A DNA stretch of 64,000 bases from Actinomycetota bacterium (GCA_009379915.1 WHSV01000007.1:1-64000), one strand, 5' to 3'; counted from the stretch's first letter, positions 44,723 through 54,384 are shown. Notes: a model not told the origin generated them from the sequence alone. Numbers and translations are program-made.

Positions 44723-45532
44723 TCAACGACGGCCATCCCCCCAGAGCGGCGATCCTGGACGTCGCGCTTCGATCGCGCGGTCCTGCCCGTCGCCGTCCCG
44801 GTGCACGCGAATCTCCGAGAGGCCGACGTCCGCCAGGGTCGTTGCCACTTCGCCCGCCTGGTCGCCGCCGAGCTCCAGGAGCGCGCTGCCACCGGGGCGG
44901 AGCCAGCGCGCGGCTGCTTCGGCCGCCCGGACGAGCACCGTCGTTCCGCGCCGTCCTCCGTCGAGCGCGCGACGGGGCTCGTTGGCGAGCGCATCTCGCG
45001 GCAGGAGGTGGAGCTCCTCGGTGGGCACGTAGGGGACCACGGCCGTCATGACGTCGACGCGCCCGCGCAACGACGGTGACAACGGCTCGTCGAGGTTGCC
45101 CACGAAGGCACTGACGCCGTTCCGGCGTGCACACGCGACGGCCACCGGGTCGACGTCGGTGGCCACCACGGTGGCCGCCGGATGGGCCGAGCCGAGGACG
45201 ACGGCCACCGCCCCACTGCCGGTGCACAGGTCGACGGCGATCCCGACGTCCGGCAGGAGAGAGACTGCCCGGCGTGCCAGCGCTTGCGTGTGCGGCCTGG
45301 GCACGAACACCCCGGGGTCGACGCTCACACGAACGCCGCAGAAGCGCATCGACCCGGTGATCCAGGCCAGCGGCTTCCCGTGCAGCCGGTGAGCGATCAG
45401 CTCTTCGATCGGTCCGACGCCCTCGCTCGATGCCCTAAGCAGCGCGTCGGCCTCCGCACCGGGAGCGACGAAACCACCCTCCGCCAGTGCGTGGAGGACG
45501 CGCATTCGTTCCTCACTCGTCGGCTCGTTCAT
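44723..45532 (-). CDS. PrmC/HemK-like N5-glutamine methyltransferase, NPPY motif changed
   Basis: A 269-aa class I methyltransferase. The N-terminal helical part (~1-70) ends in KPLAWITGSMRFCGVRVSVD and PGVFVPRPHTQALARRAVSL, a PrmC hallmark; the SAM motif is IAVDLCTGSGAVAVVLGSAH (~105). Family members acting on release-factor or ribosomal-protein Gln have NPPY; in a common actinobacterial branch it reads NxPYVP. Here it is AVVPYVPTEELHLLP, with Val at the Asn position. That residue hydrogen-bonds the target amide, so Gln methylation is doubtful. ATG 45532 has GAGGTG upstream. Confidence 0.8.
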   Translation of the reverse strand: MNEPTSEERMRVLHALAEGGFVAPGAEADALLRASSEGVGPIEELIAHRLHGKPLAWITGSMRFCGVRVSVDPGVFVPRPHTQALARRAVSLLPDVGIAVDLCTGSGAVAVVLGSAHPAATVVATDVDPVAVACARRNGVSAFVGNLDEPLSPSLRGRVDVMTAVVPYVPTEELHLLPRDALANEPRRALDGGRRGTTVLVRAAEAAARWLRPGGSALLELGGDQAGEVATTLADVGLSEIRVHRDGDGQDRAIEARRPGSPLWGDGRR

Positions 45533-46285
45533 GTTCCGATTCACCTCGCGCCCTTGCTTCAGACCGATCGCCATCTGAAAGGTGTCGATAGTCCTTCGGC
45601 GTGGTAGGTCCAGGTTGACCTACGTCTCTTCCACTTTGACATTCCTTTTTCAACCGAGGAGTCAGCAGCATCTTTGACAGGCTGATCCGCTTGCACCAGA
45701 AGGCTTTGAGTTCGTCGGCCTTTTCGCGGGTCGGCGACCTTCCCGTGAGCCCGCCCGAGCGGCTTCCGATGACTGGCTTTTTCAAGCCGGCCGTCATCGC
45801 GATCATCGTCGGAGTCCTGGATGTGACGAATGAACAGGTTGTCGAGCCGAGCGGTTTTAGCCGGTTGCGGTACGCGCTACGAATCGGTCAACGAACTCCA
45901 GCACCGACGGATGATTCGGGCTGATGAGGTGGCCGCCATCCACCAAGGCCGTTTCGCAGTCCGGAAGTGCGTTTGCCAGCGGTACCGAGATAGGTCGCAG
46001 GAGAAATCGCCGCCAATGGCTCGGCCAAACGGACCTGCTGTTGTGGAGGAGACGCCATGGGACAAGTGTCTCCCCCCACGTGCTCGGAGTAAATACGGCG
46101 ACAGCGTGACCAACGGCCAGTAGGCGCGCATGCCGCAGTGTACGAATGCGAAACCGGAGTCGCTTCCGTACCGCAAGTCTGGCGCTCTTGCGTACTCTCG
46201 AGGGTACAAAGAGCGAGGAGGCGTCGTCGCAAGAGGTGGACTGTGGTTCTTCCGCAGCCCTGAGCGACTCGAGGAGGAGATCTGG
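45533..46285. other. 753-nt intergenic region with one gene remnant
   Basis: Holds TGACATTC at 45637-45644 and a minus-strand hydrolase remnant (45857-46100). The right end has the AGGAGGAGA ribosome site of the next gene. No other gene is supported. Confidence 0.4.
45857..46100 (-). pseudogene. C-terminal remnant of an alpha/beta hydrolase
   Basis: On the minus strand, LANALPDCETALVDGGHLIS followed by PNHPSVLEFVDRFVARTATG is the usual C-terminal His-containing end of an alpha/beta hydrolase (GGH as catalytic His). Upstream sequence in another frame (GDTCPMASPPQQQVRLAEPL) may be the degraded preceding part with the catalytic Asp. No nucleophile elbow or start remains, so it is a decayed gene. 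Confidence 0.45.
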
Positions 46286-47176
46286 GTGAAAGTGCTCGTG
46301 ACGGGTGCGAACGGCAAAGTGGGAGGGGCAACAGTCGCGGCCCTGCTCGAGCGCGGTCACGAGGTGCGCTCAACCGACCTACGGCGGGGGGTGTTCGAGC
46401 GTCCGGAACCAGGCGCGCCCGAGTACATCCAGGCCGATCTAACAGACGCGGGAGAGGCCTACGCCGTGTCGCGCGATATGGACGCAATCGTCCATCCGGC
46501 CGCCATCCCCGAGCCGACACACAACTCCCCGCACGTCGTCTTCAAGAACAACCTGATGGCCACGTTCAACATGATCGAGGCCGCCATCCGACTCGGGGCT
46601 ACGCGCTTCGTCAATATCTCGAGTGAGACCGTTCCCGGCTTCTTCTTTCCCGAGCGAGAGTTCCTCGCCGACTACATTCCGATCGACGAAGTGCACCCGA
46701 TCAGGCCGCAGGATCCGTACGCTCTGTCCAAGTACTTCGGTGAGTTGCTGATGGATGCTGCGATTCGACGTTCCGACATTCGGTGCATCTCCATTCGTCC
46801 GTCGTGGGTTCAGCATGAGGGCAACTACGAACGCAATCTAGGTCCGCACATCCGTGACGAATCGCTGCCGAGCCCCAGTTTCTGGAGCTACATCGACCTC
46901 TACGATCTGGCCGACGCTCTCTGCCTGGCAGCTGAATCGAATCTCGAAGGACACGAGGTGTTCTACATCGCCTCTCCGGACAACGCGGGCGGACGCGACC
47001 TCGCTCAGATGGTCAAGGCGCACCACGGCGACAAGGTCGAGGTTCGCTCTCTGGCGCGGCCGGACGCCAGTGGCACCTCGTCCGCTAAAGCGGAGCGGAT
47101 GCTCGGCTACTCACCAACGCGATCGTGGCGTGATTACCTCGACGACGAAGGCCGGCTCAAGCCCAATGTCGGCTGA
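46286..47176 (+). CDS. NAD-dependent epimerase/dehydratase-family sugar oxidoreductase
   Basis: A 296-aa extended SDR. The NAD motif is VLVTGANGKVGGATVAALLE (GxxGxxG), IVHPAAIPEPTHNSPHVVFK leads the substrate site, and the catalytic YALSK (Tyr-x3-Lys) is at ~150 in DPYALSKYFGELLMDAA. RPSWVQHEGNYERNLG and YIASPDNAGGRDL are typical of a group linked with sugar catabolism (uronate-dehydrogenase-like). GTG 46286 has a near-perfect AGGAGGAGA at 46272-46280. It starts the run epimerase-MDR-FAH on the plus strand, with a candidate GntR operator before the next gene. Confidence 0.85.
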   Translation: MKVLVTGANGKVGGATVAALLERGHEVRSTDLRRGVFERPEPGAPEYIQADLTDAGEAYAVSRDMDAIVHPAAIPEPTHNSPHVVFKNNLMATFNMIEAAIRLGATRFVNISSETVPGFFFPEREFLADYIPIDEVHPIRPQDPYALSKYFGELLMDAAIRRSDIRCISIRPSWVQHEGNYERNLGPHIRDESLPSPSFWSYIDLYDLADALCLAAESNLEGHEVFYIASPDNAGGRDLAQMVKAHHGDKVEVRSLARPDASGTSSAKAERMLGYSPTRSWRDYLDDEGRLKPNVG

Positions 47177-47200
47177 TCCTCTATAGTTTGAGCCCGGTGC

Positions 47201-47215
47201 AGTGTGCCGAACACT
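47201..47215. promoter_or_regulatory. candidate GntR operator (site 1, weak)
   Basis: AGTGTGCCGAACACT, or AGTGTTCGGCACACT on the other strand, matches 12 of 15 positions of ACTGTTCGGAACAGT found elsewhere in the sugar locus. It lies 48 nt upstream of the MDR dehydrogenase start. Confidence 0.45.
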
Positions 47216-47262
47216 GGAACGATCCGCGACCCGGCACCCGTATTTCGGGAGAGGGGACGGCA

Positions 47263-48312
47263 ATGAAGGCGATCGTGATCGACGGCCCCAATCAGATCGA
47301 GCTTCGCGACGTCGAGAAACCCGTCTGCGGCCCCGGCGACGTGCTCATCAAGAGCGCCAAGGCGGGCCTGTGCCGCACCGATCTCGAGCTTCTCAACGGT
47401 GAGGTGCCGGACGAATGGGTCAGTTACCCGCTGATTCCAGGTCATGAGTGGGGTGGCACGGTGGCGGAGGTCGGCACCGACGTGACCGAGCTCGCCGTCG
47501 GAGATCGCGTGGTGAGCGAGGGAATGATCCCGTGCAACCGCTGCAAGCGGTGCAAAGAGGGCGCCACCAACCTGTGCGAGAACTACGATCAGCTCGGCTT
47601 CACCCGCCCTGGAGGCTGCGGCGAGTATGTGGTCGCGCCGAGACACGTCGTGCAGCGTTTGCCACGGGACGTTTCGTTCGAGTCCGCCGTTTTGGTCGAG
47701 CCCGCGGCGGTCGTTCTACATGTGATCTCGCGTGTGATGCCGCTACCCGGAGAGGCGGTCGGTGTGGTTGGGATCGGCACGCTCGGCTCCATCGCCGTGC
47801 AGATACTCAGGCTGTTCGGTCCGCGCGCGCTCATTGCCTACGGAATTCGCACCGAGGAGCTGGACTTCGCCCGGAAGATGGGAGCGACCCACACGGTCAA
47901 CGTCGCGGAGCAGGATGCGGAGGAGACGACACACAAGATCCTGGGCGAGGGGGTTGACGTGATCGTGGAGACGGCGGGGTCACCCCAAGCCGTCAGGACC
48001 GCGCTCGACACCGTGCGCGGCGGCGGGAGGGTAGGTGTTCTCGGAATCGCGGGCGAGTCCGCTCGACTCGAAATCCCCTCCGACTACTTTGTTGCGAAGG
48101 ATGCCGCTGTTGTCGGTGCGTTCTCGTATACGACTTCAATCTGGAGCCGGGTCCTTGGTCTGGTCAACAACGGACTGGTTAACTTCGATCCGATCGTCAC
48201 TCACCGGTTCGCGACCCGGGATTTCTCCAAGGCTTACGAGTTGATGGACAACCGCGGAACAGAGGCCGTAGCCAAGATCGTGCTCGAGCACGACCAGTCG
48301 ATCTCCGCCTGA
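47263..48312 (+). CDS. zinc-dependent MDR sugar-alcohol/sugar dehydrogenase
   Basis: A 349-aa medium-chain dehydrogenase. The catalytic zinc Cys is in AGLCRTDLELL (~38) with HEW (~62), and a structural-zinc group is in PCNRCKRCKEGATNLC (four Cys, ~90-105). The Rossmann motif is VGVVGIGTLGSIAVQILRLF (~165). Patterns fit sorbitol/threonine or aldose dehydrogenases acting on free sugars. Start ATG 47263 has GAGAGGGGACGG just upstream; an open frame before it is unrelated. It precedes the FAH gene by 3 nt and could oxidise the aldose to its lactone. Confidence 0.87.
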   Translation: MKAIVIDGPNQIELRDVEKPVCGPGDVLIKSAKAGLCRTDLELLNGEVPDEWVSYPLIPGHEWGGTVAEVGTDVTELAVGDRVVSEGMIPCNRCKRCKEGATNLCENYDQLGFTRPGGCGEYVVAPRHVVQRLPRDVSFESAVLVEPAAVVLHVISRVMPLPGEAVGVVGIGTLGSIAVQILRLFGPRALIAYGIRTEELDFARKMGATHTVNVAEQDAEETTHKILGEGVDVIVETAGSPQAVRTALDTVRGGGRVGVLGIAGESARLEIPSDYFVAKDAAVVGAFSYTTSIWSRVLGLVNNGLVNFDPIVTHRFATRDFSKAYELMDNRGTEAVAKIVLEHDQSISA

Positions 48313-48315
48313 CCG

Positions 48316-49233
48316 GTGCGCCTCTGCGCGGTCTGGAATCCGGAAGACCACCGGCGCGCTCTGTGCGTTGCCGATGACGACGGCGTTTTTCCGGTTGCTC
48401 GTTTCGGCGATGTGGCAGAGCTGCTGACGAGCCACTTGGGCCCTCTCGAGGCTGCGGTCGCGGCGGCGGGCGTCTCATCGGACTCTCTGGGACGTTATGA
48501 CGACCTGACGAAGATCGAACCCGGCTCGGACGTTCTGCGTCTGGTGGCGCCGGTGGTGCCGGCCGAGGTCTGGGCGGCAGGCGTGACCTACGAACGCAGT
48601 CGCGACGCGCGCGTGCACGAGTCCAGTGAGAAGGACATCTACGAGCGCGTCTACGAGGCGGAACGCCCAGAGCTGTTCTTCAAATCGACAGGCGCGCGCA
48701 TCATGGGACCCGGGGCGCCCGTGGGTCTGCGGGCAGACTCGGAGTGGCAGATACCGGAGCCCGAGATCGCGCTCGTGCTCGACGGGGCGGGCGAGGTGGT
48801 CGGTTACACCCTGGGCAACGACATGAGCAGCAGGGATATCGAGGGGCAGAATCCGCTCTATCTGGGACAGGCGAAGATCTTCGCCGGTTCCTGCGCGATC
48901 GGCCCATCCGTCGTGTCGACTAAGGCTGTCGAGGACCCGTACTCTCTCGAAATCGAAATGCACATCGTGCGCGCCGGCCAGACCATCTTTACGGGATCGA
49001 CGAGCACAGCCCGGCTTCGCAAGCGGTTCGACGTTCTCGCGGCCTACCTGCAACGAGACAACTGGATCGCGCCGGGGACGGTGCTGCTGACCGGCACGGG
49101 GATCGTGCCGCCGGACGACTTCACGCTTCAGCCGGGTGACGTAGTCGAGATCTCGAGCGACCCCATTGGAGTGCTGCGCAATCGCTGTGAGCCGGCCGAG
49201 GGGCTTGCCCCGCCGCCGGCCTGGACGTCCTGA
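48316..49233 (+). CDS. FAH-family 2-keto-3-deoxy-sugar-acid dehydratase (KdaD/AraD1-like)
   Basis: A 305-aa fumarylacetoacetate-hydrolase-fold enzyme. The acidic metal-binding motif is EPEIALVLDGAGEVVGYTLG (Glu-x-Glu plus Asp) with NDMSSRDIEGQNPLYLGQAK. ELFFKSTGARIMGPGAPVGL resembles the archaeal/bacterial dehydratases that turn 2-keto-3-deoxy-arabinonate/xylonate into 2-oxoglutarate semialdehyde. GTG start 3 nt after the MDR stop. With IlvD and the aldehyde dehydrogenase it completes a Weimberg-type route to 2-oxoglutarate, an inference from context. Confidence 0.8.
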   Translation: MRLCAVWNPEDHRRALCVADDDGVFPVARFGDVAELLTSHLGPLEAAVAAAGVSSDSLGRYDDLTKIEPGSDVLRLVAPVVPAEVWAAGVTYERSRDARVHESSEKDIYERVYEAERPELFFKSTGARIMGPGAPVGLRADSEWQIPEPEIALVLDGAGEVVGYTLGNDMSSRDIEGQNPLYLGQAKIFAGSCAIGPSVVSTKAVEDPYSLEIEMHIVRAGQTIFTGSTSTARLRKRFDVLAAYLQRDNWIAPGTVLLTGTGIVPPDDFTLQPGDVVEISSDPIGVLRNRCEPAEGLAPPPAWTS

Positions 49234-49275
49234 AAACCGGCCAGACACTCGTCTGTCTGCCTCACGTGGATGGAG

Positions 49276-49309
49276 TGTGAGTGGGTATCTCGCGCGACAC
49301 CCACTCACA
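49276..49309. terminator. bidirectional hairpin between FAH and mutarotase genes
   Basis: Perfect 10-bp stem TGTGAGTGGG (49276-49285) / CCCACTCACA (49300-49309) with a 14-nt loop. It lies between the convergent stops at 49233 and 49322, as expected for a shared terminator. Confidence 0.75.
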
Positions 49310-49321
49310 ACCCAAGTGTCT

Positions 49322-50518
49322 CTACTTCGAGAACTTGTAGATCGTCGTTGTCTCGTACACCTGGCCGGGTCGCAGCACGGTCGATGGGAAGTTCGGTTGG
49401 TTGGGAGAATCCGGATAATGCTGTGTCTCGAGAGCAAAGCCGTCGGTCTGGCGGTACACCTTGCCGCTGGTACCGACGAGCGTCCCATCGAGGAAGTTGC
49501 CCGAGTAGAACTGGATACCCGGTTCCGTCGTTAGGATTCTGAGGCTGCGTCCACTCGTCGGCTCGCGCACCTCCGCCGCCAAGATCATGGTCTCGTCGTC
49601 GGGACTCGGACGGTCGAGCACGAAGTTGTGGTCGTAACCCCGGCCGATCACTATCTGCTCGTGGCTGTCACGGATGCGCTTGCCGATCGGCTTCGACCGG
49701 GTGAAGTCGAACGGTGTGTCGTCCACAGGCGCGATCTCGCCGGTCGGGATCAATGTCGGGTCGACCGGCGTGTAGTTGTCGGCGTTGAGTTTCAGCCTGT
49801 GGTCCTCGATTGTGCCTGAACCCTCGCCGGCGAGGTTGAAGTATGCGTGATTGGTCAGGTTCACTATGGTCGGCGCACTCGTCGTTGCGTGGTAGTCCAT
49901 GCGGATCTCGTTCTTGTTGGTCAAGGTGTAGACGACCTCGGTTTCGAGCGTGCCGGGATAGCCTTCCTCTCCGTCAGGACTGGTGTAGGTGAGCTCGAGA
50001 CCCACGCTCTTCTTATCCAGAACCTCGGTCGCGGCCCACACTCGCTTGTCGAACCCCTCGATGCCGCCGTGCAAATGGTTAGGAGGATTGTTCGTTGCAA
50101 GCGCGTACTCGACGCCGTCGAGGGTGAACTTGCCTTCGGCGATCCGGTTGGCGTAGCGACCTGTGATCGAGCCGAAGTAGGGGCTCGACGTCACATAGTC
50201 ATCGAGGTTGTCGAAGCCGAGAGTGACGTTGGCCACGCGGCCTCTGCGATCGGGGACCTCGATCGACTGGATGATGCCGCCGTAAGTAATGATCTTGACT
50301 TTCATCCCGCGCGAGTTTGTCAGTGTGTAGAGGTCGACCGCCTGGCCGTCCACGGTTCCGAAGGCTTCTTTGGAGATGCTTGGTGGAGGCGGCTTCTTTG
50401 CGGCACTCGTGTTCGGCTCTGCGCCGGCGAACCCGACGGCAGCGCCGGTCAGCAGGAGAGCTGAGCCGAGAAGCGTCGCGACGCGGCCAGATCCCCGTTG
50501 CTGTAAGAGTCGAGGCAT
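49322..50518 (-). CDS. galM: secreted aldose 1-epimerase (mutarotase)
   Basis: A 398-aa enzyme interconverting alpha and beta anomers of aldoses. The N-terminus has a signal peptide (Arg start, [20 protein letters not shown]), so the enzyme works outside the cytoplasm, less common than the cytoplasmic type. Catalytic-region motifs include [35 protein letters not shown] (His) and [20 protein letters not shown] (His), and Glu near [14 protein letters not shown]. It stands alone on the minus strand but fits the neighbouring sugar locus by supplying the right anomer to the importer or dehydrogenase. Confidence 0.88.
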   Translation of the reverse strand: MPRLLQQRGSGRVATLLGSALLLTGAAVGFAGAEPNTSAAKKPPPPSISKEAFGTVDGQAVDLYTLTNSRGMKVKIITYGGIIQSIEVPDRRGRVANVTLGFDNLDDYVTSSPYFGSITGRYANRIAEGKFTLDGVEYALATNNPPNHLHGGIEGFDKRVWAATEVLDKKSVGLELTYTSPDGEEGYPGTLETEVVYTLTNKNEIRMDYHATTSAPTIVNLTNHAYFNLAGEGSGTIEDHRLKLNADNYTPVDPTLIPTGEIAPVDDTPFDFTRSKPIGKRIRDSHEQIVIGRGYDHNFVLDRPSPDDETMILAAEVREPTSGRSLRILTTEPGIQFYSGNFLDGTLVGTSGKVYRQTDGFALETQHYPDSPNQPNFPSTVLRPGQVYETTTIYKFSK

Positions 50519-50697
50519 TGGTTATCTCCTATTGTTGGTGGTGAGCCCGCCGATCGCCGTCGATCGAACAAGTCTGTTTCCCGTCGGTTATGGCCTTGCG
50601 AGACTCGTTCGGTTGGTCGGCGGGCTTCGGCATCCTCGCCCGAGCCCGCCGCGGTTCGAAAACATCGCTCCCGCGCGCGACGATCCCGGTCCGTCCA

Positions 50698-52143
50698 CTA
50701 CGCAGGGTCCAGGTAGATGGTCTTTGTCTGGGTGTAGAACTCGATCGCGGCGCGACCCTGCTCGTGCGGCCCGTAACCGCTGCCCGACAGCCCCCCGAAG
50801 GGCACGTGGACTTCGGCGCCGGCAGTCTGCGAGTTGACGTGCACGATGCCGGCCTTCACTTGTTCTATGAACTTCTTCGCACTGTCGAGATCGCGCGTGA
50901 AGATCGCTGCAGAGAGGTCGTAGGAGGTGGCATTGGCGCGTTCGATTGCTTCCTCGTCATCGTCGACCGGCCAGACCGCGACGTTGGGACCGAATATCTC
51001 CTCACATGCGAACTCCGAGTCGTGCGGGAGATCGGTGAACACCGCGGGACCCATGTAGCAGCCCTTCGCGTACTCGCCCTCGGTGAGCCGCTTGCCCCCG
51101 CAATGAAGTTTGCCCTGCTTCTCGGCGCGCTCCAGAGCTTCCAGCACACCCGTGAGCTGGACTTCGTTGACGAGCGGCCCCATCTCCGTGCTTTCGTCGA
51201 GACCGTAGCCAACATTCATGCCGCTGGCCTTGACAACGAGTTTCTCGGTGAACGAGTCGTAGAGGTCGCGCGCGACGTAGACGCGCCTGGTCGCGGTGCA
51301 CTTTTGTCCCGCGGAGGCGAAGGCTCCCAGCGCGACGGCCGCGACGGCCGAGTCCAGAGCCGCGTCGGAACGAACGATGACCGGGTTGTGGCCCCCCATC
51401 TCGAGCTGCACGCGCTTCGCCGAGCGGGACGCCTTTTCGAGGATGCCGCGCCCCGTCTCAGTGGAGCCGGTGAAGGAGATGGCATCGACGCCGTCGTGCT
51501 CGACCATGGCGGCTCCAACCTCGGTGCCGCGCCCGATCACAACGTTGATGACACCGGGAGGGATTCCCGCCTTGTCGAGTGCCTCGATTAGACGAAGTCC
51601 GGTGAGGGCCGCGTCGTCGGCCAGCTTCAGCACCGCGGTGTTGCCAAAGATCAGTGCGGGTGCGAGTTTCCATGTTGGGATCGCCGCAGGGAAGTTCCAG
51701 GGAGTGATGATTCCGATCACGCCAACAGGGCTGCGGCGCGTGAACAACCACGTTTGAGCCTGATCGGAGGCATATTGCTGCCCGAAGGGGCGGTGGGCCT
51801 CACCGGCGAAGAAGCGGAGAATCGCGGCCGCCCGAGCCGACTCGACGCGCGCCTCGGTCAACGGTTTACCCATCTCGCGCGTCATCAGGCGTCCCCAGTC
51901 GTCGGTGCTGGCTTCGAGATGGTCCGCGGCCTCGCGCAACACTCGGGCGCGGGCACTCGCCGCCAAGTCCGCCCAGCCCGAAGCAGCCCGACGCGCCGCC
52001 TGAACGGCAGCGTCGACCTCGGCCGCCCCCGAGCGCGCAAGCCGGCCGATAACCTCACCGTTGCCGGGGTCTGTGTCATCGATGGTGTTGCCGGGATCCA
52101 CCCATTGGCCATCGATGAAGTTCCGTGCGGTCGGGGTGGTCAT
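50698..52143 (-). CDS. NAD(P)-dependent aldehyde dehydrogenase (2-oxoglutarate-semialdehyde type candidate)
   Basis: A 481-aa ALDH-superfamily enzyme. Asn150 in TPWNFPAAIPTWKLAPAL, Glu248 in VQLEMGGHNP and the nucleophile Cys282 in GQKCTATRR are all present. It is the usual length. Members beside KdaD-type dehydratases oxidise 2-oxoglutarate semialdehyde; glycolaldehyde or lactaldehyde oxidation is also possible if the aldolase route operates. It lies 3 nt downstream of the U32-like gene in one minus-strand operon whose promoter carries the strongest GntR operator copy. Confidence 0.87.
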   Translation of the reverse strand: MTTPTARNFIDGQWVDPGNTIDDTDPGNGEVIGRLARSGAAEVDAAVQAARRAASGWADLAASARARVLREAADHLEASTDDWGRLMTREMGKPLTEARVESARAAAILRFFAGEAHRPFGQQYASDQAQTWLFTRRSPVGVIGIITPWNFPAAIPTWKLAPALIFGNTAVLKLADDAALTGLRLIEALDKAGIPPGVINVVIGRGTEVGAAMVEHDGVDAISFTGSTETGRGILEKASRSAKRVQLEMGGHNPVIVRSDAALDSAVAAVALGAFASAGQKCTATRRVYVARDLYDSFTEKLVVKASGMNVGYGLDESTEMGPLVNEVQLTGVLEALERAEKQGKLHCGGKRLTEGEYAKGCYMGPAVFTDLPHDSEFACEEIFGPNVAVWPVDDDEEAIERANATSYDLSAAIFTRDLDSAKKFIEQVKAGIVHVNSQTAGAEVHVPFGGLSGSGYGPHEQGRAAIEFYTQTKTIYLDPA

Positions 52144-52146
52144 CGG

Positions 52147-53076
52147 TTACACCTCCGGGATCGCGAGATCCTTGGGTCGAGAGTCCATCGGTTGCTGGGT
52201 CAGTTCGGGATCGAGCTCTTCAATGAGACGCAGGCACAGCTCGGCGCGGCGCACCCGCTCGCGACCCAGCCACACGGCGGTGTCCTCGACGTGCATGCCC
52301 GTCGGATAGATGCCCGGTGAGCTGCGGACGCCCAATTTCACGTACATGGGAGCGGCGGCCCTGATCATCTGTGGCACCTCGTAGAACCGGACGAACCCGC
52401 CCTGATCGTCGGGGACTTCAACGTAGACGTCCAAAGGTGGAGCCACCGCGGTGCGGATCTCCCCAAGTTGGTCTACCGAGAGATCGGTCGCGACGTTGAT
52501 CGTGCCCGCTCCAAGCTCCTCGAGGGTGCGAGCGGTTGCGGGATTGGCCACCGGGAGCAACACCGAGCTCTTGAACAGCAGGTTGGGCGGGAGGTCACCA
52601 TTGGCGCGTGCTCTGTTCAGCACCGCGAGAACGCCGACGTCGGCGACGAGCAGGCTCCGAATACCCAGCTCGCAGGCTCGTCTGGCCTCGGCCAGACAGG
52701 CAGCGAGGTCGGCATTCCCGCGAGCCGAACCGGAGTGCGCGTTCGTGACCAACGCCTGGCCCCCCGGCGCCCACGCGCCGCGAGGACCAAGAAAGAGGCT
52801 GATCTCTATCGCGTGCTCTGCACCGATATGAGCCATCTCCGTGATCTCGTCGTCGGTGAGCATCATGACCCCGCTGCCCTGAGATACACGCTGCACGGCG
52901 ACGCCCCGCTTTTGGGCTTCATCGACCACCGCGCGCAGAACCGCCGGTCCCTCGGTACTGGGGATCTCGATGCGGTAGCGCGCTCCGTCCGAAAAGCGCT
53001 CCGGCGATTCTCCCGCCCCGGGATCCCAGTCGTAGCCCGTCGCTGCGAGTAACAGGCGAAGGTCCTCGAACGTCAC
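52147..53076 (-). CDS. TIM-barrel protein resembling U32 peptidase-like domains, unknown function
   Basis: A 309-aa cytoplasmic protein from a GTG start. LVTNAHSGSARGNADLAACL, ARRACELGIRSLLVADVGVL and AGTINVATDLSVDQLGEIRT suggest a beta/alpha barrel of the U32-peptidase-like superfamily, which also contains non-peptidase enzymes; no peptidase signature is evident. First gene of the operon with the aldehyde dehydrogenase and divergent from the sugar importer, so a sugar-catabolic or quality-control role is inferred. I know of no assigned function for this subgroup. Confidence 0.55.
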   Translation of the reverse strand: MTFEDLRLLLAATGYDWDPGAGESPERFSDGARYRIEIPSTEGPAVLRAVVDEAQKRGVAVQRVSQGSGVMMLTDDEITEMAHIGAEHAIEISLFLGPRGAWAPGGQALVTNAHSGSARGNADLAACLAEARRACELGIRSLLVADVGVLAVLNRARANGDLPPNLLFKSSVLLPVANPATARTLEELGAGTINVATDLSVDQLGEIRTAVAPPLDVYVEVPDDQGGFVRFYEVPQMIRAAAPMYVKLGVRSSPGIYPTGMHVEDTAVWLGRERVRRAELCLRLIEELDPELTQQPMDSRPKDLAIPEV

Positions 53077-53150
53077 GACGCTTTACCCGTCACGTTGTGC
53101 CCCCCGATTGCCAGCTAGGAAACACGGCCGCTAAGGCCGCGTGGACAAAC

Positions 53151-53165
53151 ACTGTTCGGAACAGT
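53151..53165. promoter_or_regulatory. GntR operator (site 2, perfect palindrome)
   Basis: ACTGTTCGGAACAGT is perfectly symmetrical around G53158. It lies between the divergent U32-like gene (start 53076) and the sugar-binding-protein gene (start 53255), so it can control both operons. Confidence 0.75.
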
Positions 53166-53254
53166 ATAACTGTCGAGAGTAGAGCTGCCGTGGGCACCGT
53201 CCGAGGGTGGGCCTTGGTCGGGGGCGTCTCTACCGGGTGGAGGGAGGACCCGAG

Positions 53255-54367
53255 GTGGGCAAGGAAGACTTCGCTCCGTTGGGAATTTCGGACAGCAGGT
53301 TCAGCCGGCGTGATTTGTTACGCCGGGCCGCCGTCGGAGGCGCGGTGGCGACTATTCCGTTCCTCGCCGCCGCTTGCGACGAGGACGAGGGCGGCGGTGG
53401 CAGCGGAGACGCATCCGCGAGCGCCGGCAACTTCCCCGAGACCCCCGATTACAATTTCGTGTTCGTCAATCACGTGACGACCAACCCCTTCTTCGTTCCG
53501 ACTATCTACGGCCTGCAGGACGCGGCCGCGCTGCTCGGCATCCCCGAGCCTCAGTGGACGGGTTCGGAGACCTCGGACGTCGGAGAGATGGTCGATGCCA
53601 TGAACACGGCTGTTTCCGGGGACGCCGATGGAATCGCGGTATCCGTCGTGGACACCGAAGCGTTCTCGGGCCCCATCCAGGACGCCCTCGACGCGGGCAT
53701 CCCCGTGGTCAGCTACAACGCCGACGGCACCGGCCTTGGCTCCACCCCCCGCCTCGCCTACGTCGGCCAGGACCTGTATGGATCCGGTTTCGAGATGGGA
53801 AACCGCATCGTCGAGCTCGTGGGGGAGGGGCCGGTGGTGTTGTTCATCGCCACCCCGGGACAGCTCAACATTCAGCCGCGGATCGACGGTGCCGCCGATG
53901 CGATCAAGGAGTCGGGTGCGCCCATCGAGTTCGAGCAGATCACGACCGGTCCCGAGCTCCCCGAGGAGCTGTCGGCCATCGAGGCCTATTACAACGGCCA
54001 CAAGGACGTTAAGGGCATGTTCGCGGTCGACGCCGGGAGCACTCAGGGCACCGCCCAGATCATGGAGAAGTTCGACCTCGCCGCCGCGGGTGTGAAGGCG
54101 GGAGGTTATGACTTGTTGCCGGAAACTCTGCAGCTGATCGAGGGGGGCCATATGGACTTCACGATCGACCAGCAGCCCTACCTGCAGGGTTTCTACCCCG
54201 TGTTCCAGTTGTTCGTCTACAAGATCTCCGGAGGACTGAGTGGTGTCGCGGAGACCAACACGGGCCTGCTGTTCGTAACGGCGGACAATGTGGCCGGCTA
54301 CCTCGAGACGGCATCTCGCTTCGAGGGCGATGCCGAAGAACAGAAGATCCTCGAGCCTGCTACGTAA
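53255..54367 (+). CDS. sugar ABC transporter substrate-binding lipoprotein
   Basis: A 370-aa RbsB/XylF-like type I binding protein. The Tat-like SRRDLLRRAAVGGAVATIP is followed by FLAAACDEDEGGGG, a lipobox with Cys ~41 and a Gly-rich tether. The mature part has YNFVFVNHVTTNPFFVPTIY and GIPVVSYNADGTGLGSTPRL. GTG 53255 with AGGGAGG 7-8 nt upstream is the start. The pattern matches pentose or deoxysugar binding proteins. First gene of the importer operon; the next gene begins 17 nt later. Confidence 0.88.
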   Translation: MGKEDFAPLGISDSRFSRRDLLRRAAVGGAVATIPFLAAACDEDEGGGGSGDASASAGNFPETPDYNFVFVNHVTTNPFFVPTIYGLQDAAALLGIPEPQWTGSETSDVGEMVDAMNTAVSGDADGIAVSVVDTEAFSGPIQDALDAGIPVVSYNADGTGLGSTPRLAYVGQDLYGSGFEMGNRIVELVGEGPVVLFIATPGQLNIQPRIDGAADAIKESGAPIEFEQITTGPELPEELSAIEAYYNGHKDVKGMFAVDAGSTQGTAQIMEKFDLAAAGVKAGGYDLLPETLQLIEGGHMDFTIDQQPYLQGFYPVFQLFVYKISGGLSGVAETNTGLLFVTADNVAGYLETASRFEGDAEEQKILEPAT

Positions 54368-54384
54368 GAAAGCGTCGGGACCGA

